Source of the DNA: an uncultured Collinsella sp.
GTDB taxonomy: Bacteria; Actinomycetota; Coriobacteriia; Coriobacteriales; Coriobacteriaceae
Direction: 5' to 3'
Assembly: GCA_902468045.1 (NCBI GenBank)
Contig: CABQXG010000001.1
Coordinates: forward strand, 1 to 24,198
Length of the DNA stretch: 24,198 nt
The position numbers were made by a program, and so were the translations under genes. Position 1 is the first letter of the stretch; the number at the start of each line of letters is the position of its first letter. Positions 15,786-23,014 of the stretch are shown here, piece after piece. The notes below the pieces were generated by a model. That model saw only the letters and a list, made by a program, of their open reading frames with translations, did not search any database and had not been told where the DNA came from.

Positions 15786-15810
15786 GCGGCGCCCCTCAGC
15801 GCGGCGCCGC
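15786..15810 (+). promoter_or_regulatory. GC-rich hairpin before the ATPase gene
   Basis: GCGGCGCC (15786-15793) pairs perfectly with GGCGCCGC (15803-15810) around nine bases. No U-tract follows. The GAAAGG ribosome site of the ATPase gene starts five bases later, so the hairpin may protect the downstream mRNA or adjust translation. Confidence 0.5.
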
Positions 15811-15828
15811 GTATCGAAAGGTAGAGAC

Positions 15829-17028
15829 ATGGCCGAGATCGTTCTCAAACATGTTCAGAAGGTGTATCCCAACAACGAGTCCAAAAAGAAGGGCTTCTTT
15901 GGCAAAAAGAAGAAGACCGAGGAGAAGAAGCACAACCTCAAGGTTACCGAGGATGGCGTGCTCGCTGTTGAGGACTTTAACCTCACCGTTCACGACCAGG
16001 AGTTCGTCGTCCTCGTTGGCCCGTCTGGCTGCGGTAAGTCCACGACGATGCGCATGGTTGCTGGCCTGGAGGACATCACCTCGGGTGACGTGTTCATCGA
16101 CGGCAAGCGCGTCAACGACGTCGCTCCCAAGGACCGCGACATCGCCATGGTGTTCCAGAGCTACGCTCTGTACCCCAACATGACGGTGTACGAGAACATG
16201 GCGTTTACGCTTGAGCTCAAGAAGGTCCCCAAGGACGAGATCGACCGCAAGGTTCGCTCCGCTGCCGAGATTCTGGGCATTACCGAGTACCTCGACCGTA
16301 AGCCCAAGGCGCTCTCGGGCGGCCAGCGTCAGCGTGTCGCTATCGGCCGCGCCATCGTGCGTGACCCCAAGGTCTTCCTGATGGACGAGCCGCTGTCCAA
16401 CCTGGACGCCAAGCTGCGTAACCAGATGCGTGCCGAGCTCATCAAGCTGCGTCACGAGATTAAGGGCACCTTTATCTACGTTACCCACGATCAGACCGAG
16501 GCCATGACCCTCGGCGACCGCATCGTGGTCATGAAGGACGGCGCCGTCCAGCAGATCGCCACCCCGCAGGAGGTCTTCAACCATCCCGCGAACATCTTCG
16601 TCGCCGGTTTTATCGGCGTGCCGCAGATGAACTTCTTCGATGCCCAGCTGGTGCGCTCGGGCAACGGCTTCACCGTCAAGACCGAGGATATGAACGTGGC
16701 GCTCGCCCCCGAGACCTGCGCTCAGCTTGCTCTCAACTGGGACGACGGCGACGTGAAGGAGATCACGGCCGGCGTGCGCCCCGAGCAGATTCTGCTTGCC
16801 GACAAGGGCGAGGAGGGTGCGCTCCAGGGCACCGTCGAGGTGACCGAGCTCATGGGCTCGACCGAGCATGTCCACGTGACCGCTCCCGACGGCCAGTTTG
16901 TCCTGATTATCCCCGTCGTCGACCTCGAGGCCAAGGGTGCGCTCAAGGCTGGCGACACCATCTGGTTCAAGTTCGAGAAGAACGCGACCCATCTCTTCGA
17001 CAAGGTGTCTGGTAAGAACCTTATCTAG
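15829..17028 (+). CDS. malK: Sugar ABC transporter ATP-binding protein (MalK/MsmK type)
   Basis: A 399-residue ATPase that powers the importer. Walker A is GPSGCGKST (64-72), the Q-loop FQSYALYPNMTV follows, the signature is LSGGQ (162-166), Walker B is VFLMDE (182-187) and the switch His is at 220. Residues from about 240 to 399 form the regulatory OB-fold/TOBE part (VRPEQILLA, VEVTELMGSTEHVHV). The N-terminus has an oddity: after LKHVQKVYPN the chain carries a Lys-rich insertion of some 25 residues (about 15-42, including KKKGFFGKKKK) before the usual GVLAVEDFNL. Such ATPases can serve several importers, so sharing is possible. GAAAGG precedes the ATG. A strong terminator follows. Confidence 0.94.
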   Translation: MAEIVLKHVQKVYPNNESKKKGFFGKKKKTEEKKHNLKVTEDGVLAVEDFNLTVHDQEFVVLVGPSGCGKSTTMRMVAGLEDITSGDVFIDGKRVNDVAPKDRDIAMVFQSYALYPNMTVYENMAFTLELKKVPKDEIDRKVRSAAEILGITEYLDRKPKALSGGQRQRVAIGRAIVRDPKVFLMDEPLSNLDAKLRNQMRAELIKLRHEIKGTFIYVTHDQTEAMTLGDRIVVMKDGAVQQIATPQEVFNHPANIFVAGFIGVPQMNFFDAQLVRSGNGFTVKTEDMNVALAPETCAQLALNWDDGDVKEITAGVRPEQILLADKGEEGALQGTVEVTELMGSTEHVHVTAPDGQFVLIIPVVDLEAKGALKAGDTIWFKFEKNATHLFDKVSGKNLI

Positions 17029-17096
17029 GCCCGGTACATCCAGGCCCTCCCTTTGGGCGACTGCGGTATTGCCATCCTTTTGCCGTGGTCACATAT

Positions 17097-17140
17097 AAGG
17101 CTTCCCTCCCGTCCACTGGGCGAGAGGGAAGCCTTTCTTT
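17097..17140 (+). terminator. Terminator of the ABC importer operon
   Basis: AAGGCTTCCCTC (17097-17108) pairs perfectly with GAGGGAAGCCTT (17124-17135) over 12 bp. A T-rich tract (TTCTTT) follows on the plus strand. Confidence 0.92.
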
Positions 17141-17168
17141 ATGACGGGGCTGTCTGGTCGGTCGTTTG

Positions 17169-17463
17169 TCTTGATCTGTAACAGGTAGAGGGCCAAATTG
17201 GGCCTAGATGTTACAGATTGAGACAGCGTCGAGCTGCCTGTCCTCCCATCTCGATCTGTAACACGAAGGACTGATTTCGGCAGTTACCTGTTACGGATCG
17301 AGACGGTCCGTCAAGACAAACCTGTTTATTTCGATCTGTAACATCTGGGGCCGTTTTATCCGAGTAGTTGTTACAGAACAAGATTGTTTGGCGGGGCGTT
17401 TCTGTTTGTCTTGATCTGTAACAGGTAGACCTAACTTTGCCGGTTAGGTGTTACAGACCGAGA
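17169..17463. repeat. Array of eight 15-bp repeats in alternating orientation with 25-nt spacers
   Basis: The repeat is TGTTACAGATCGAGA or its reverse complement. Reverse-complement copies lie at 17169-17183, 17249-17263, 17329-17343 and 17409-17423. Forward copies lie at 17209-17223, 17289-17303, 17369-17383 and 17449-17463. The period is exactly 40 bp, or 80 bp per inverted pair, and every spacer is 25 nt. The spacers differ in sequence, but several within-pair spacers form their own stems: CCTAAC/GTTAGG in the fourth pair, ACTG/CAGT in the second and an interrupted AGG-CC/GG-CCT in the first. Most arm differences (five of eight) become G-U pairs in plus-strand RNA. The array lies between the convergent malK and glgP terminators. 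It resembles a BIME-type array of REP elements in layout; the function is unknown. Confidence 0.95.
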
Positions 17464-17500
17464 TTGTTTGGTCGAGGCAGGCCACGGGCAACACGCGGGC

Positions 17501-17536
17501 ACAAAAGGCGGAGCCGTGTTGCCGCGACTCCGCCTT
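17501..17536 (-). terminator. Terminator of glgP
   Basis: On the minus strand AAGGCGGAG pairs with CTCCGCCTT (arms 17528-17536 and 17505-17513) around a 14-base loop and runs into TTTTGTG. It lies just past the glgP stop, facing the repeat array. Confidence 0.8.
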
Positions 17537-17562
17537 CAAGAGGATGGGTAAAGGAAACGAAA

Positions 17563-19830
17563 TTAGCTCAGGTGCCAGATCTCGTCGTTGTACTGGGAGA
17601 TCGTGCGGTCGGACGAGAAGGTGCCGGCGTTGGCGATGTTGATCAGCGCCTTGCGCATCCAGGCATCCTGGTCCTCGTAGTCGGCCAGCACGCGCTCCTT
17701 GGTCTGGATGTACTCTTCAATATCGAGCAGGGCCATAAACCAGTCCTTGCCCTTGATGTCATCGTGCAGACGCTGCAGGCGCTCGGCGTTGCCGGTCGCC
17801 ATAAAGGCCGGGTTGGTGATGAAGTCCACCAGCAGTTTAATGCCGGGCTTGCGGTAGAGCGCACCGGCGTTGTAGGTGCCGTCGGCGTAGAGTTGTTCGA
17901 CCTGCTTGGACGAGGCACCAAAGGTGTAGATGTTCTCGTCGCCGACAAGCTCGGCAATCTCCACGTTGGCACCGTCGAGCGTGCACAGGGTCAGGGCGCC
18001 GTTGAGCATGAACTTCATGTTGGAAGTGCCGCTCGCCTCCTTGGAGGCCAGACTGATCTGCTCGGAGATGTCGGCGGCGGGGATTACGCGCTCGGCGGCG
18101 GTGACGTTGTAGTTCTCGATCATGACGACCTGCAGGTAGGGGGCCACGTCGGGGTCGTTGGCTATCCACTGGGACAGCGTCAGGATTAGGTGGATGATGT
18201 CCTGAGCGATGGTATAGGCAGGCGCTGCCTTGCCGCCAAAGATGATGGTGACGGGGTGCTTAGGCTTATTGCCGTTTTTGATGTCGAGATACTTCCAGAT
18301 GATGTAGAGCGCGAGCATCTGCTGGCGCTTGTACTCGTGGATACGCTTGACCTGAACATCGATGATGGCGTTGGAGGGAATGGTCACACCCTGCTCGAGC
18401 GCCATGAACTGGCGCATGATGGCCTTGGCCTCGGTCTTGGTGGCAGCCAGGCGCTCAAGAACATCTTTGTCGTCGGCGAACTTGGCGAGTTTGCTCAGAT
18501 CGCCGGTGCTGCGCCAGTCGGTGCCGATCACATCGTCGAGCAGGTTGGCGAGCGCGGGGTTGGCTCCCTGGATCCAGCGGCGGAAGGTGATGCCGTTGGT
18601 CTTGTTGGAGAACTTCTCGGGATAGATCTCGTAGAACGGGTGAAGCTCGGTGTCCTCCAGAATCTTGGTGTGGAGCGCGGCGACGCCGTTGATGGAGAAG
18701 CCAAAGTGGATGTCCATGTGAGCCATGTGGACGGTGTCGTGCTCGTCGATGATGGCGACGCGCGGATCATCGTGCTCGGCCTTGGCAACCTCGTCGAGCT
18801 TGACGATGATGTCGGCGATGGCAGGCGAGACCTTCGGCAGGCTGGCGAGCGGCCACTTCTCGAGTGCCTCGGCAAGGATCGTATGGTTGGTGTAGGCGAC
18901 CATGGAGCGCACGATGGTAACGGCCTCGTCAAACTCGATGTCGTGCTCGGTGGTGAGCAGGCGGATGAGCTCGGGAATGACCATGGTGGGGTGCGTGTCG
19001 TTGATCTGGACCACGGCGTAGTCGGCCAGATCGTGCAGGTTGCTGCCGCGCTCGACGGCCTCGTCGATCAGGAGTTGGGCGGCGTTGCTCACCATGAAGT
19101 ACTCCTGGTAGATACGAAGCAGGCGGCCCTGCTCGTCGGAATCATCCGGATAGAGGAACAAGGTGAGGTTCTTAGCGATCTTCGTCTTATCGAAGTCGAT
19201 GGAGCTGCCGGGGACCAGGCCGTCGTCGACACTTGCCAGGTCAAACAGACGCAGGCGGTTCTTGGTGGGCTGGCCGTAACCGGGCACATCGATGTTGACG
19301 AGCTTGGAGGTGACGGCAAAATCGCCAAACTCGACGGTGTAGGAGCGGTCGTCATCGATCAGGATGTCCTGCTCGCCAAGCCACTCGTCGGGGACGGCCT
19401 TTTGCTGGTTGTCGGAAAAGCGCTGACGGAACAGGCCGTAATGGTAATTGAGGCCCACACCGTCACCGGTAAGGCCCAGCGTGGCAATGGAATCCAGGAA
19501 GCACGCGGCCAGGCGACCCAGGCCGCCGTTGCCCAGCGACGGTTCGACCTCAAATTCCTCAATCTTGTTGAGGTCGTGGCCGGCAGCGGTGAGCTGGTCT
19601 TTGACCTCGGCATAGATGCCAAGGTCGATCATGTTGTTGATCAGCAGTTTGCCAATCAAAAACTCAGCAGAGATGTAATAGAGCTTTTTCTTGCCATTGT
19701 TGAGCGGGCAGGCGGCGGAGCGCTCCTGTACGAGCTTGACCAGCAGTTTGTAAATGCGGCGGTCATCGAGTTGCTCGAGCGAAGTTCCAAAGGACTGCTC
19801 GGCAAGATCCGCAAGATCGATACGGGGCAT
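17563..19830 (-). CDS. glgP: Glycogen/maltodextrin phosphorylase
   Basis: A 755-residue GT35 phosphorylase, which releases glucose-1-phosphate from alpha-1,4-glucans with phosphate and pyridoxal phosphate. The PLP lysine is Lys606 in EASGTSNMKFMLNG, with the usual Gly of GTGNMKF replaced by Ser. Other family marks are EPSLGNGGLGRLAACFLDS (96-114), QINDTHP (275-281), TNHTILAEALEKWP, FSNKTNGITFRRW and QVKRIHEYKRQ. The length is short compared with the usual 800-850 residues. In this setting it would degrade maltodextrins lengthened by MalQ or stored glycogen. AGGAGG precedes the ATG. It lies 129 bases after malQ with a terminator-like hairpin between them, so it may be partly uncoupled from malQ. 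Confidence 0.96.
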   Translation of the reverse strand: MPRIDLADLAEQSFGTSLEQLDDRRIYKLLVKLVQERSAACPLNNGKKKLYYISAEFLIGKLLINNMIDLGIYAEVKDQLTAAGHDLNKIEEFEVEPSLGNGGLGRLAACFLDSIATLGLTGDGVGLNYHYGLFRQRFSDNQQKAVPDEWLGEQDILIDDDRSYTVEFGDFAVTSKLVNIDVPGYGQPTKNRLRLFDLASVDDGLVPGSSIDFDKTKIAKNLTLFLYPDDSDEQGRLLRIYQEYFMVSNAAQLLIDEAVERGSNLHDLADYAVVQINDTHPTMVIPELIRLLTTEHDIEFDEAVTIVRSMVAYTNHTILAEALEKWPLASLPKVSPAIADIIVKLDEVAKAEHDDPRVAIIDEHDTVHMAHMDIHFGFSINGVAALHTKILEDTELHPFYEIYPEKFSNKTNGITFRRWIQGANPALANLLDDVIGTDWRSTGDLSKLAKFADDKDVLERLAATKTEAKAIMRQFMALEQGVTIPSNAIIDVQVKRIHEYKRQQMLALYIIWKYLDIKNGNKPKHPVTIIFGGKAAPAYTIAQDIIHLILTLSQWIANDPDVAPYLQVVMIENYNVTAAERVIPAADISEQISLASKEASGTSNMKFMLNGALTLCTLDGANVEIAELVGDENIYTFGASSKQVEQLYADGTYNAGALYRKPGIKLLVDFITNPAFMATGNAERLQRLHDDIKGKDWFMALLDIEEYIQTKERVLADYEDQDAWMRKALINIANAGTFSSDRTISQYNDEIWHLS

Positions 19831-19877
19831 GTTTCCTCCTGTGGTGAGTTGACGACATGTCAGAAATTCAAAAGAAG

Positions 19878-19911
19878 CCCGCGCGAGGGGATTGGGGTGG
19901 CCTCGCGCGGG
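19878..19911 (-). terminator. Terminator-like hairpin between malQ and glgP
   Basis: A perfect 11-bp stem, CCCGCGCGAGG (19878-19888) with CCTCGCGCGGG (19901-19911), around a 12-base loop. On the minus strand it is followed by CTTCTTTTGAATTTC. It probably ends part of the malQ transcript and sets the malQ:glgP ratio. I see no good separate promoter for glgP in the remaining 47 bases. Confidence 0.7.
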
Positions 19912-19959
19912 AAAAGCGGTCGCGTCCGCACGGTGGGGTGGGGTCGGGCGCGGTAGCTC

Positions 19960-21465
19960 CTATTGAGGAAGCTCGATTTCGGCTTTCGACGGGATGCGGA
20001 AGTAGGTCTCGGTCCAGTCGGTGAGTTTATGCTCGAGTTCGCGGGTGATGGCGCCATCAAGCATGCGCCAGGTCCAGTTGCCGCCCAGAGTGGCGGGGGT
20101 GTTGATGCGCGCCTCGTTGCCCAGATTGAGCAGGTCCTGCATGGTGTAGATGCAGGTATCGCTCACGCTGGCGGCGATGGTGCGGTTGAGCGCGTCGGCC
20201 ATGGACTCGCCTGCCTGCTGGTGGGTATACAGGGCCGCCTGCTCGCGCTGACGCGGGGTGGCCGTTCCTTCATACCAGCCGCGTGCCGTTTCGTTGTCAT
20301 GCGTTCCGACGTAGGCGACGGTGTTGGCAATGTAGTTGTGCGGCAGGTAGTACGAGTTGGTGCCCTCAAAGGCAAACTGCAGGATCTTCATGCCAGGGAA
20401 GCCCGTGGTGTCGCGCATGTCGATGACACCAGGGGTAAGAAAGCCCAGGTCTTCGGCAATGATGGGAAGCGTGCCGAGCTTTTCCTCGAGCACCTTGAAG
20501 AGCTTGAGGCCGGGTCCCTGCGTCCACGAACCATATGACGAATCGGGAGAGGAGAACGGCACCTCCCAAAATGCCTCGAAACCGCGGAAGTGGTCCAGAC
20601 GGATGATGTTGTACATGTCGAGGGCGGCTCGGATGCGGCCTTCCCACCAGGAGAAACCGTCTGCTTCCATGGCATCCCAGTCATAGATGGGGTTGCCCCA
20701 GTACTGGCCGGTGGCCGAGAACTGGTCGGGCGGCGTTCCCGCGACGCTGACGGGATTGCCGGCGGCGTCGATCTTAAAGAGCTCGGGCGTGGCCCACATC
20801 TCGACGGAGTCGCGCGAGACGTAGATGGGCAGGTCGCCGATGATCAGGATGTCGCGCTCGTTGGCATAGGCCTTGAGGCGGCTCCACTGGCGATCGAAGA
20901 AGTACTGCGTCATCTGGTGGTAGAGCATGCGCTCGGGATGGGCGGCGCAGACCTTGCTGGATGCCTCGCCGCGGCGGCGGAGCTCCTCGGGCCACTCCCA
21001 AAAGGCCTTGAGCCCGCACTCCTCCTTCACGGTCATGAACTCACAATAGGGAATGAGCCAGTCCTCGTTTGCCTGGATAAAGTCGTCGAAATCGGCCGGC
21101 TTGTCGGCAGCAAAGCGCTCAGCGGCGCGGTCGAGAATCTGACGGCGGCCGCCAAAGATAGCGCCGTAGTCGACATTGCTGGGGTCGGATCCCAGATACA
21201 CGTCATCGATATCGCGCTGCTCCAGATACCCTGCCTCGATAAGCTCGGCAAAGTCGATAAAGTTGGGGTTGCCCGCGCGGGCCGAGAACGACTGATAGGG
21301 CGAATCGCCATAGCTGGTCGTCGTAAGGGGCAGAATCTGCCAGTAATGTTGTTTGCACGAGGCGAGAAAATCGACGAAGTCGTAGGCATTCCAGCCAAAG
21401 CCGCCGATTCCGTATGGTCCGGGCAGAGATGAGACGGGCATGAGGACGCCGCTTGCACGCTCCAT
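19960..21465 (-). CDS. malQ: 4-alpha-glucanotransferase (amylomaltase), GH77
   Basis: A 501-residue GH77 enzyme, the size of the Thermus type. It transfers glucan segments between maltodextrins, releasing glucose and making longer chains for phosphorylase. The start region has PVSSLPGPYGIGGFG and GDSPYQSFSARAGNP. The nucleophile is Asp291 in RLDHFRGFEAFWEVP, the acid/base is Glu338 in IIAEDLG, and the third carboxylate is Asp390 in VGTHDNE. I chose the ATG at 21465 because it puts SLPGPYG at the family-typical distance; GGTGAG lies 7 bases upstream. An in-frame TTG at 21480 (and a GTG after it) would add five residues, but lies directly against AAGAAGG. A palindromic operator and a TACAAT -10 sit upstream. 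Confidence 0.95.
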   Translation of the reverse strand: MERASGVLMPVSSLPGPYGIGGFGWNAYDFVDFLASCKQHYWQILPLTTTSYGDSPYQSFSARAGNPNFIDFAELIEAGYLEQRDIDDVYLGSDPSNVDYGAIFGGRRQILDRAAERFAADKPADFDDFIQANEDWLIPYCEFMTVKEECGLKAFWEWPEELRRRGEASSKVCAAHPERMLYHQMTQYFFDRQWSRLKAYANERDILIIGDLPIYVSRDSVEMWATPELFKIDAAGNPVSVAGTPPDQFSATGQYWGNPIYDWDAMEADGFSWWEGRIRAALDMYNIIRLDHFRGFEAFWEVPFSSPDSSYGSWTQGPGLKLFKVLEEKLGTLPIIAEDLGFLTPGVIDMRDTTGFPGMKILQFAFEGTNSYYLPHNYIANTVAYVGTHDNETARGWYEGTATPRQREQAALYTHQQAGESMADALNRTIAASVSDTCIYTMQDLLNLGNEARINTPATLGGNWTWRMLDGAITRELEHKLTDWTETYFRIPSKAEIELPQ

Positions 21466-21550
21466 GAATGCGCTCACCAACCTTCTTGTTGTGGGGTCGG
21501 CCTGCCGATGGATGTGCAGTCCGCCCCCGATGTTCTGATTCGATATGCCT

Positions 21551-21556
21551 ATTGTA
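21551..21556 (-). promoter_or_regulatory. -10 element of the malQ promoter
   Basis: TACAAT on the minus strand, identical to the PTS -10. The GTTTAAAC operator lies in the expected spacer just upstream. The -35 is unclear. Confidence 0.5.
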
Positions 21557-21563
21557 AAACATG

Positions 21564-21575
21564 TTGTTTAAACAT
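21564..21575. promoter_or_regulatory. Predicted HutC-type operator, malQ promoter
   Basis: TTGTTTAAACAT, core GTTTAAAC at 21566-21573, flanked on both sides by the self-complementary hexamer ACATGT. It lies between the likely -10 and -35 of malQ, where binding would exclude RNA polymerase. It links malQ, and perhaps glgP by read-through, to the GntR regulon 10 kb away. Confidence 0.7.
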
Positions 21576-21634
21576 GTACAGGCAAGATAAAAAAGTTGGT
21601 CGATTTTCGGCGAATGGTTACATGCCATGAAAAA

Positions 21635-21663
21635 GCCCCGACCTCACAACGTGAGATCGGGGC
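21635..21663 (-). terminator. Terminator of galE
   Basis: On the minus strand GCCCCGATCTCAC pairs with GTGAGGTCGGGGC (13 bp with one G-U) around a 3-base loop and is followed by TTTTTC. It ends galE transcription before the malQ promoter. The wobble works only on this strand. Confidence 0.92.
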
Positions 21664-21685
21664 AAGAGCGGTATGTAGGTTTTTG

Positions 21686-22747
21686 CTACTCGGCGTCGGC
21701 GAAGCCGTTGGGGTTGTGGCTCTGCCAGTTCCAGCTATCGCGGCACATATCCGCGATGTCGTACTGAGCCTTCCAGCCCATCATGCGCTCGGCCTTGGAG
21801 GCATCGCACCAGTTGGCGGCGATATCGCCGGCGCGGCGCTCGCGGATCACGTAGGGCAGCTCCTTGCCACAAGCCTTGGAGAAGGCGGCGACGACCTCGA
21901 GTACCGAGGTACCGGTGCCGGTGCCCAGGTTAAAGATCTCGACGCCGGTCTTGCCGTTCATCCAGTTAAGGGCGGCAACGTGACCAGAGGCCAGATCGCA
22001 CACGTGGATGTAGTCGCGCACACCGGTGCCGTCGGGTGTGGGGTAGTCGTTGCCAAAGACCTGAACGGCCTCGAGCTTGCCCACGGCAACCTGCGCGACA
22101 TAGGGCACCAGGTTGTTGGGGATGCCCTTGGGGTCCTCGCCGATCAGGCCCGACGGATGGGCGCCGATGGGGTTGAAGTAGCGGAGCAGCACGACGTCCC
22201 ACTCGGGGTCGGCGGTGTGAACGTCCATAAGGATCTGCTCGATCATCCACTTGGTCCAGCCATAGGGGTTGGTTGCGGGCTTCTTGGGGTCTTCCTCGGT
22301 GACGGGCGGGTTGTCCGGGTCGCCGTAGACGGTCGAGGAGCTCGAGAAGATGATGGACTTGCAGCCATGGTTGCGCATGACGTCGATGAGCACCAGGGTG
22401 TTCTCGATGTTGTTGTGGTAGTACTCGACGGGTTTGCTCACCGACTCGCCGACGGCCTTAAAGCCGGCGAAGTGGATGACGCGGTCGATCTGATGGGTGT
22501 CGAAGATCTTGTTCATGGCCTCGCGGTCGAGCACGTTGGCCTCGTAGAAGGTGAGGTTCTTGGCAGCCTCTTCGCCCACGATGGTCTTGACGCGGTCGAC
22601 GGCGACGGCGCTGGAGTTGGAGAGGTCATCGACGATGACGACCTGGTAGCCGCCCTCGAGCAGCTGAACGACGGTGTGCGAGCCGATAAAGCCGGCGCCA
22701 CCGGTTACGAGGACGCAGGTGTCTTTGGGGTCGAGTGCTTTGGACAT
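21686..22747 (-). CDS. galE: UDP-glucose 4-epimerase
   Basis: A 353-residue short-chain dehydrogenase/reductase-type epimerase that interconverts UDP-glucose and UDP-galactose with bound NAD. The Rossmann motif is TGGAGFIG near residues 15-22, with Asp in VIVDDLSNSS. The catalytic Ser/Thr is in FSSSSTVYGD and the Tyr-x-x-x-Lys pair in NPYGWTKWMIEQ. FAGFKAVGESV, LRYFNPIGAHPSG and GTGVRDYIHVCDLA are GalE-typical. GGAGA precedes the ATG. A TATACT -10 (minus strand, 22785-22790) gives it its own promoter, and a strong terminator separates it from malQ. No galK or galT is in view, so it may supply UDP-galactose for surface polysaccharides as well as use galactose. Confidence 0.96.
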   Translation of the reverse strand: MSKALDPKDTCVLVTGGAGFIGSHTVVQLLEGGYQVVIVDDLSNSSAVAVDRVKTIVGEEAAKNLTFYEANVLDREAMNKIFDTHQIDRVIHFAGFKAVGESVSKPVEYYHNNIENTLVLIDVMRNHGCKSIIFSSSSTVYGDPDNPPVTEEDPKKPATNPYGWTKWMIEQILMDVHTADPEWDVVLLRYFNPIGAHPSGLIGEDPKGIPNNLVPYVAQVAVGKLEAVQVFGNDYPTPDGTGVRDYIHVCDLASGHVAALNWMNGKTGVEIFNLGTGTGTSVLEVVAAFSKACGKELPYVIRERRAGDIAANWCDASKAERMMGWKAQYDIADMCRDSWNWQSHNPNGFADAE

Positions 22748-22784
22748 GTAGTCTCCTATCGAATCAGGAACACTTCTTCAGGGG

Positions 22785-22790
22785 AGTATA
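22785..22790 (-). promoter_or_regulatory. -10 element of the galE promoter
   Basis: TATACT on the minus strand, five of six bases of the consensus, 38 bases upstream of the galE start codon. The -35 region overlaps a small hairpin (GCACC/GGTGC) and is poor. Confidence 0.55.
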
Positions 22791-23014
22791 GCGCAGGCAG
22801 GGGCACCCAAAAGGTGCAGGGCAGGAAAAGCAGATGAACATGCTAACGTACTGATTGAAATGTTTGGCGTGGGCGTAACCTTGACTTTGACGTTTGCATA
22901 CGAGCCGCCGACCATACGGTTTGCTGCCGTTCGTGGAAATCGTTGGGATGCGCCGGATGTACGCTAATATGTATGAGTTGAGCGACATATAAATAAACAT
23001 GTAACGGAGTAGAT

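Noticed and set aside
17169..17463. CRISPR array
   Set aside because: The repeats alternate in orientation, are only 15 bp, and no cas gene is near. CRISPR repeats all point the same way and are usually longer.
18190..19956. Long open frame antisense to glgP (588 codons, plus strand)
   Set aside because: It mirrors the codon bias of glgP, has no family signature or ribosome site, and is explained by high third-position G+C.
22990..23002. Sixth HutC-type operator before the cell-wall hydrolase (AAATAAACATG)
   Set aside because: It lacks the GTTTAAAC core and symmetry; the resemblance is limited to TAAACA.
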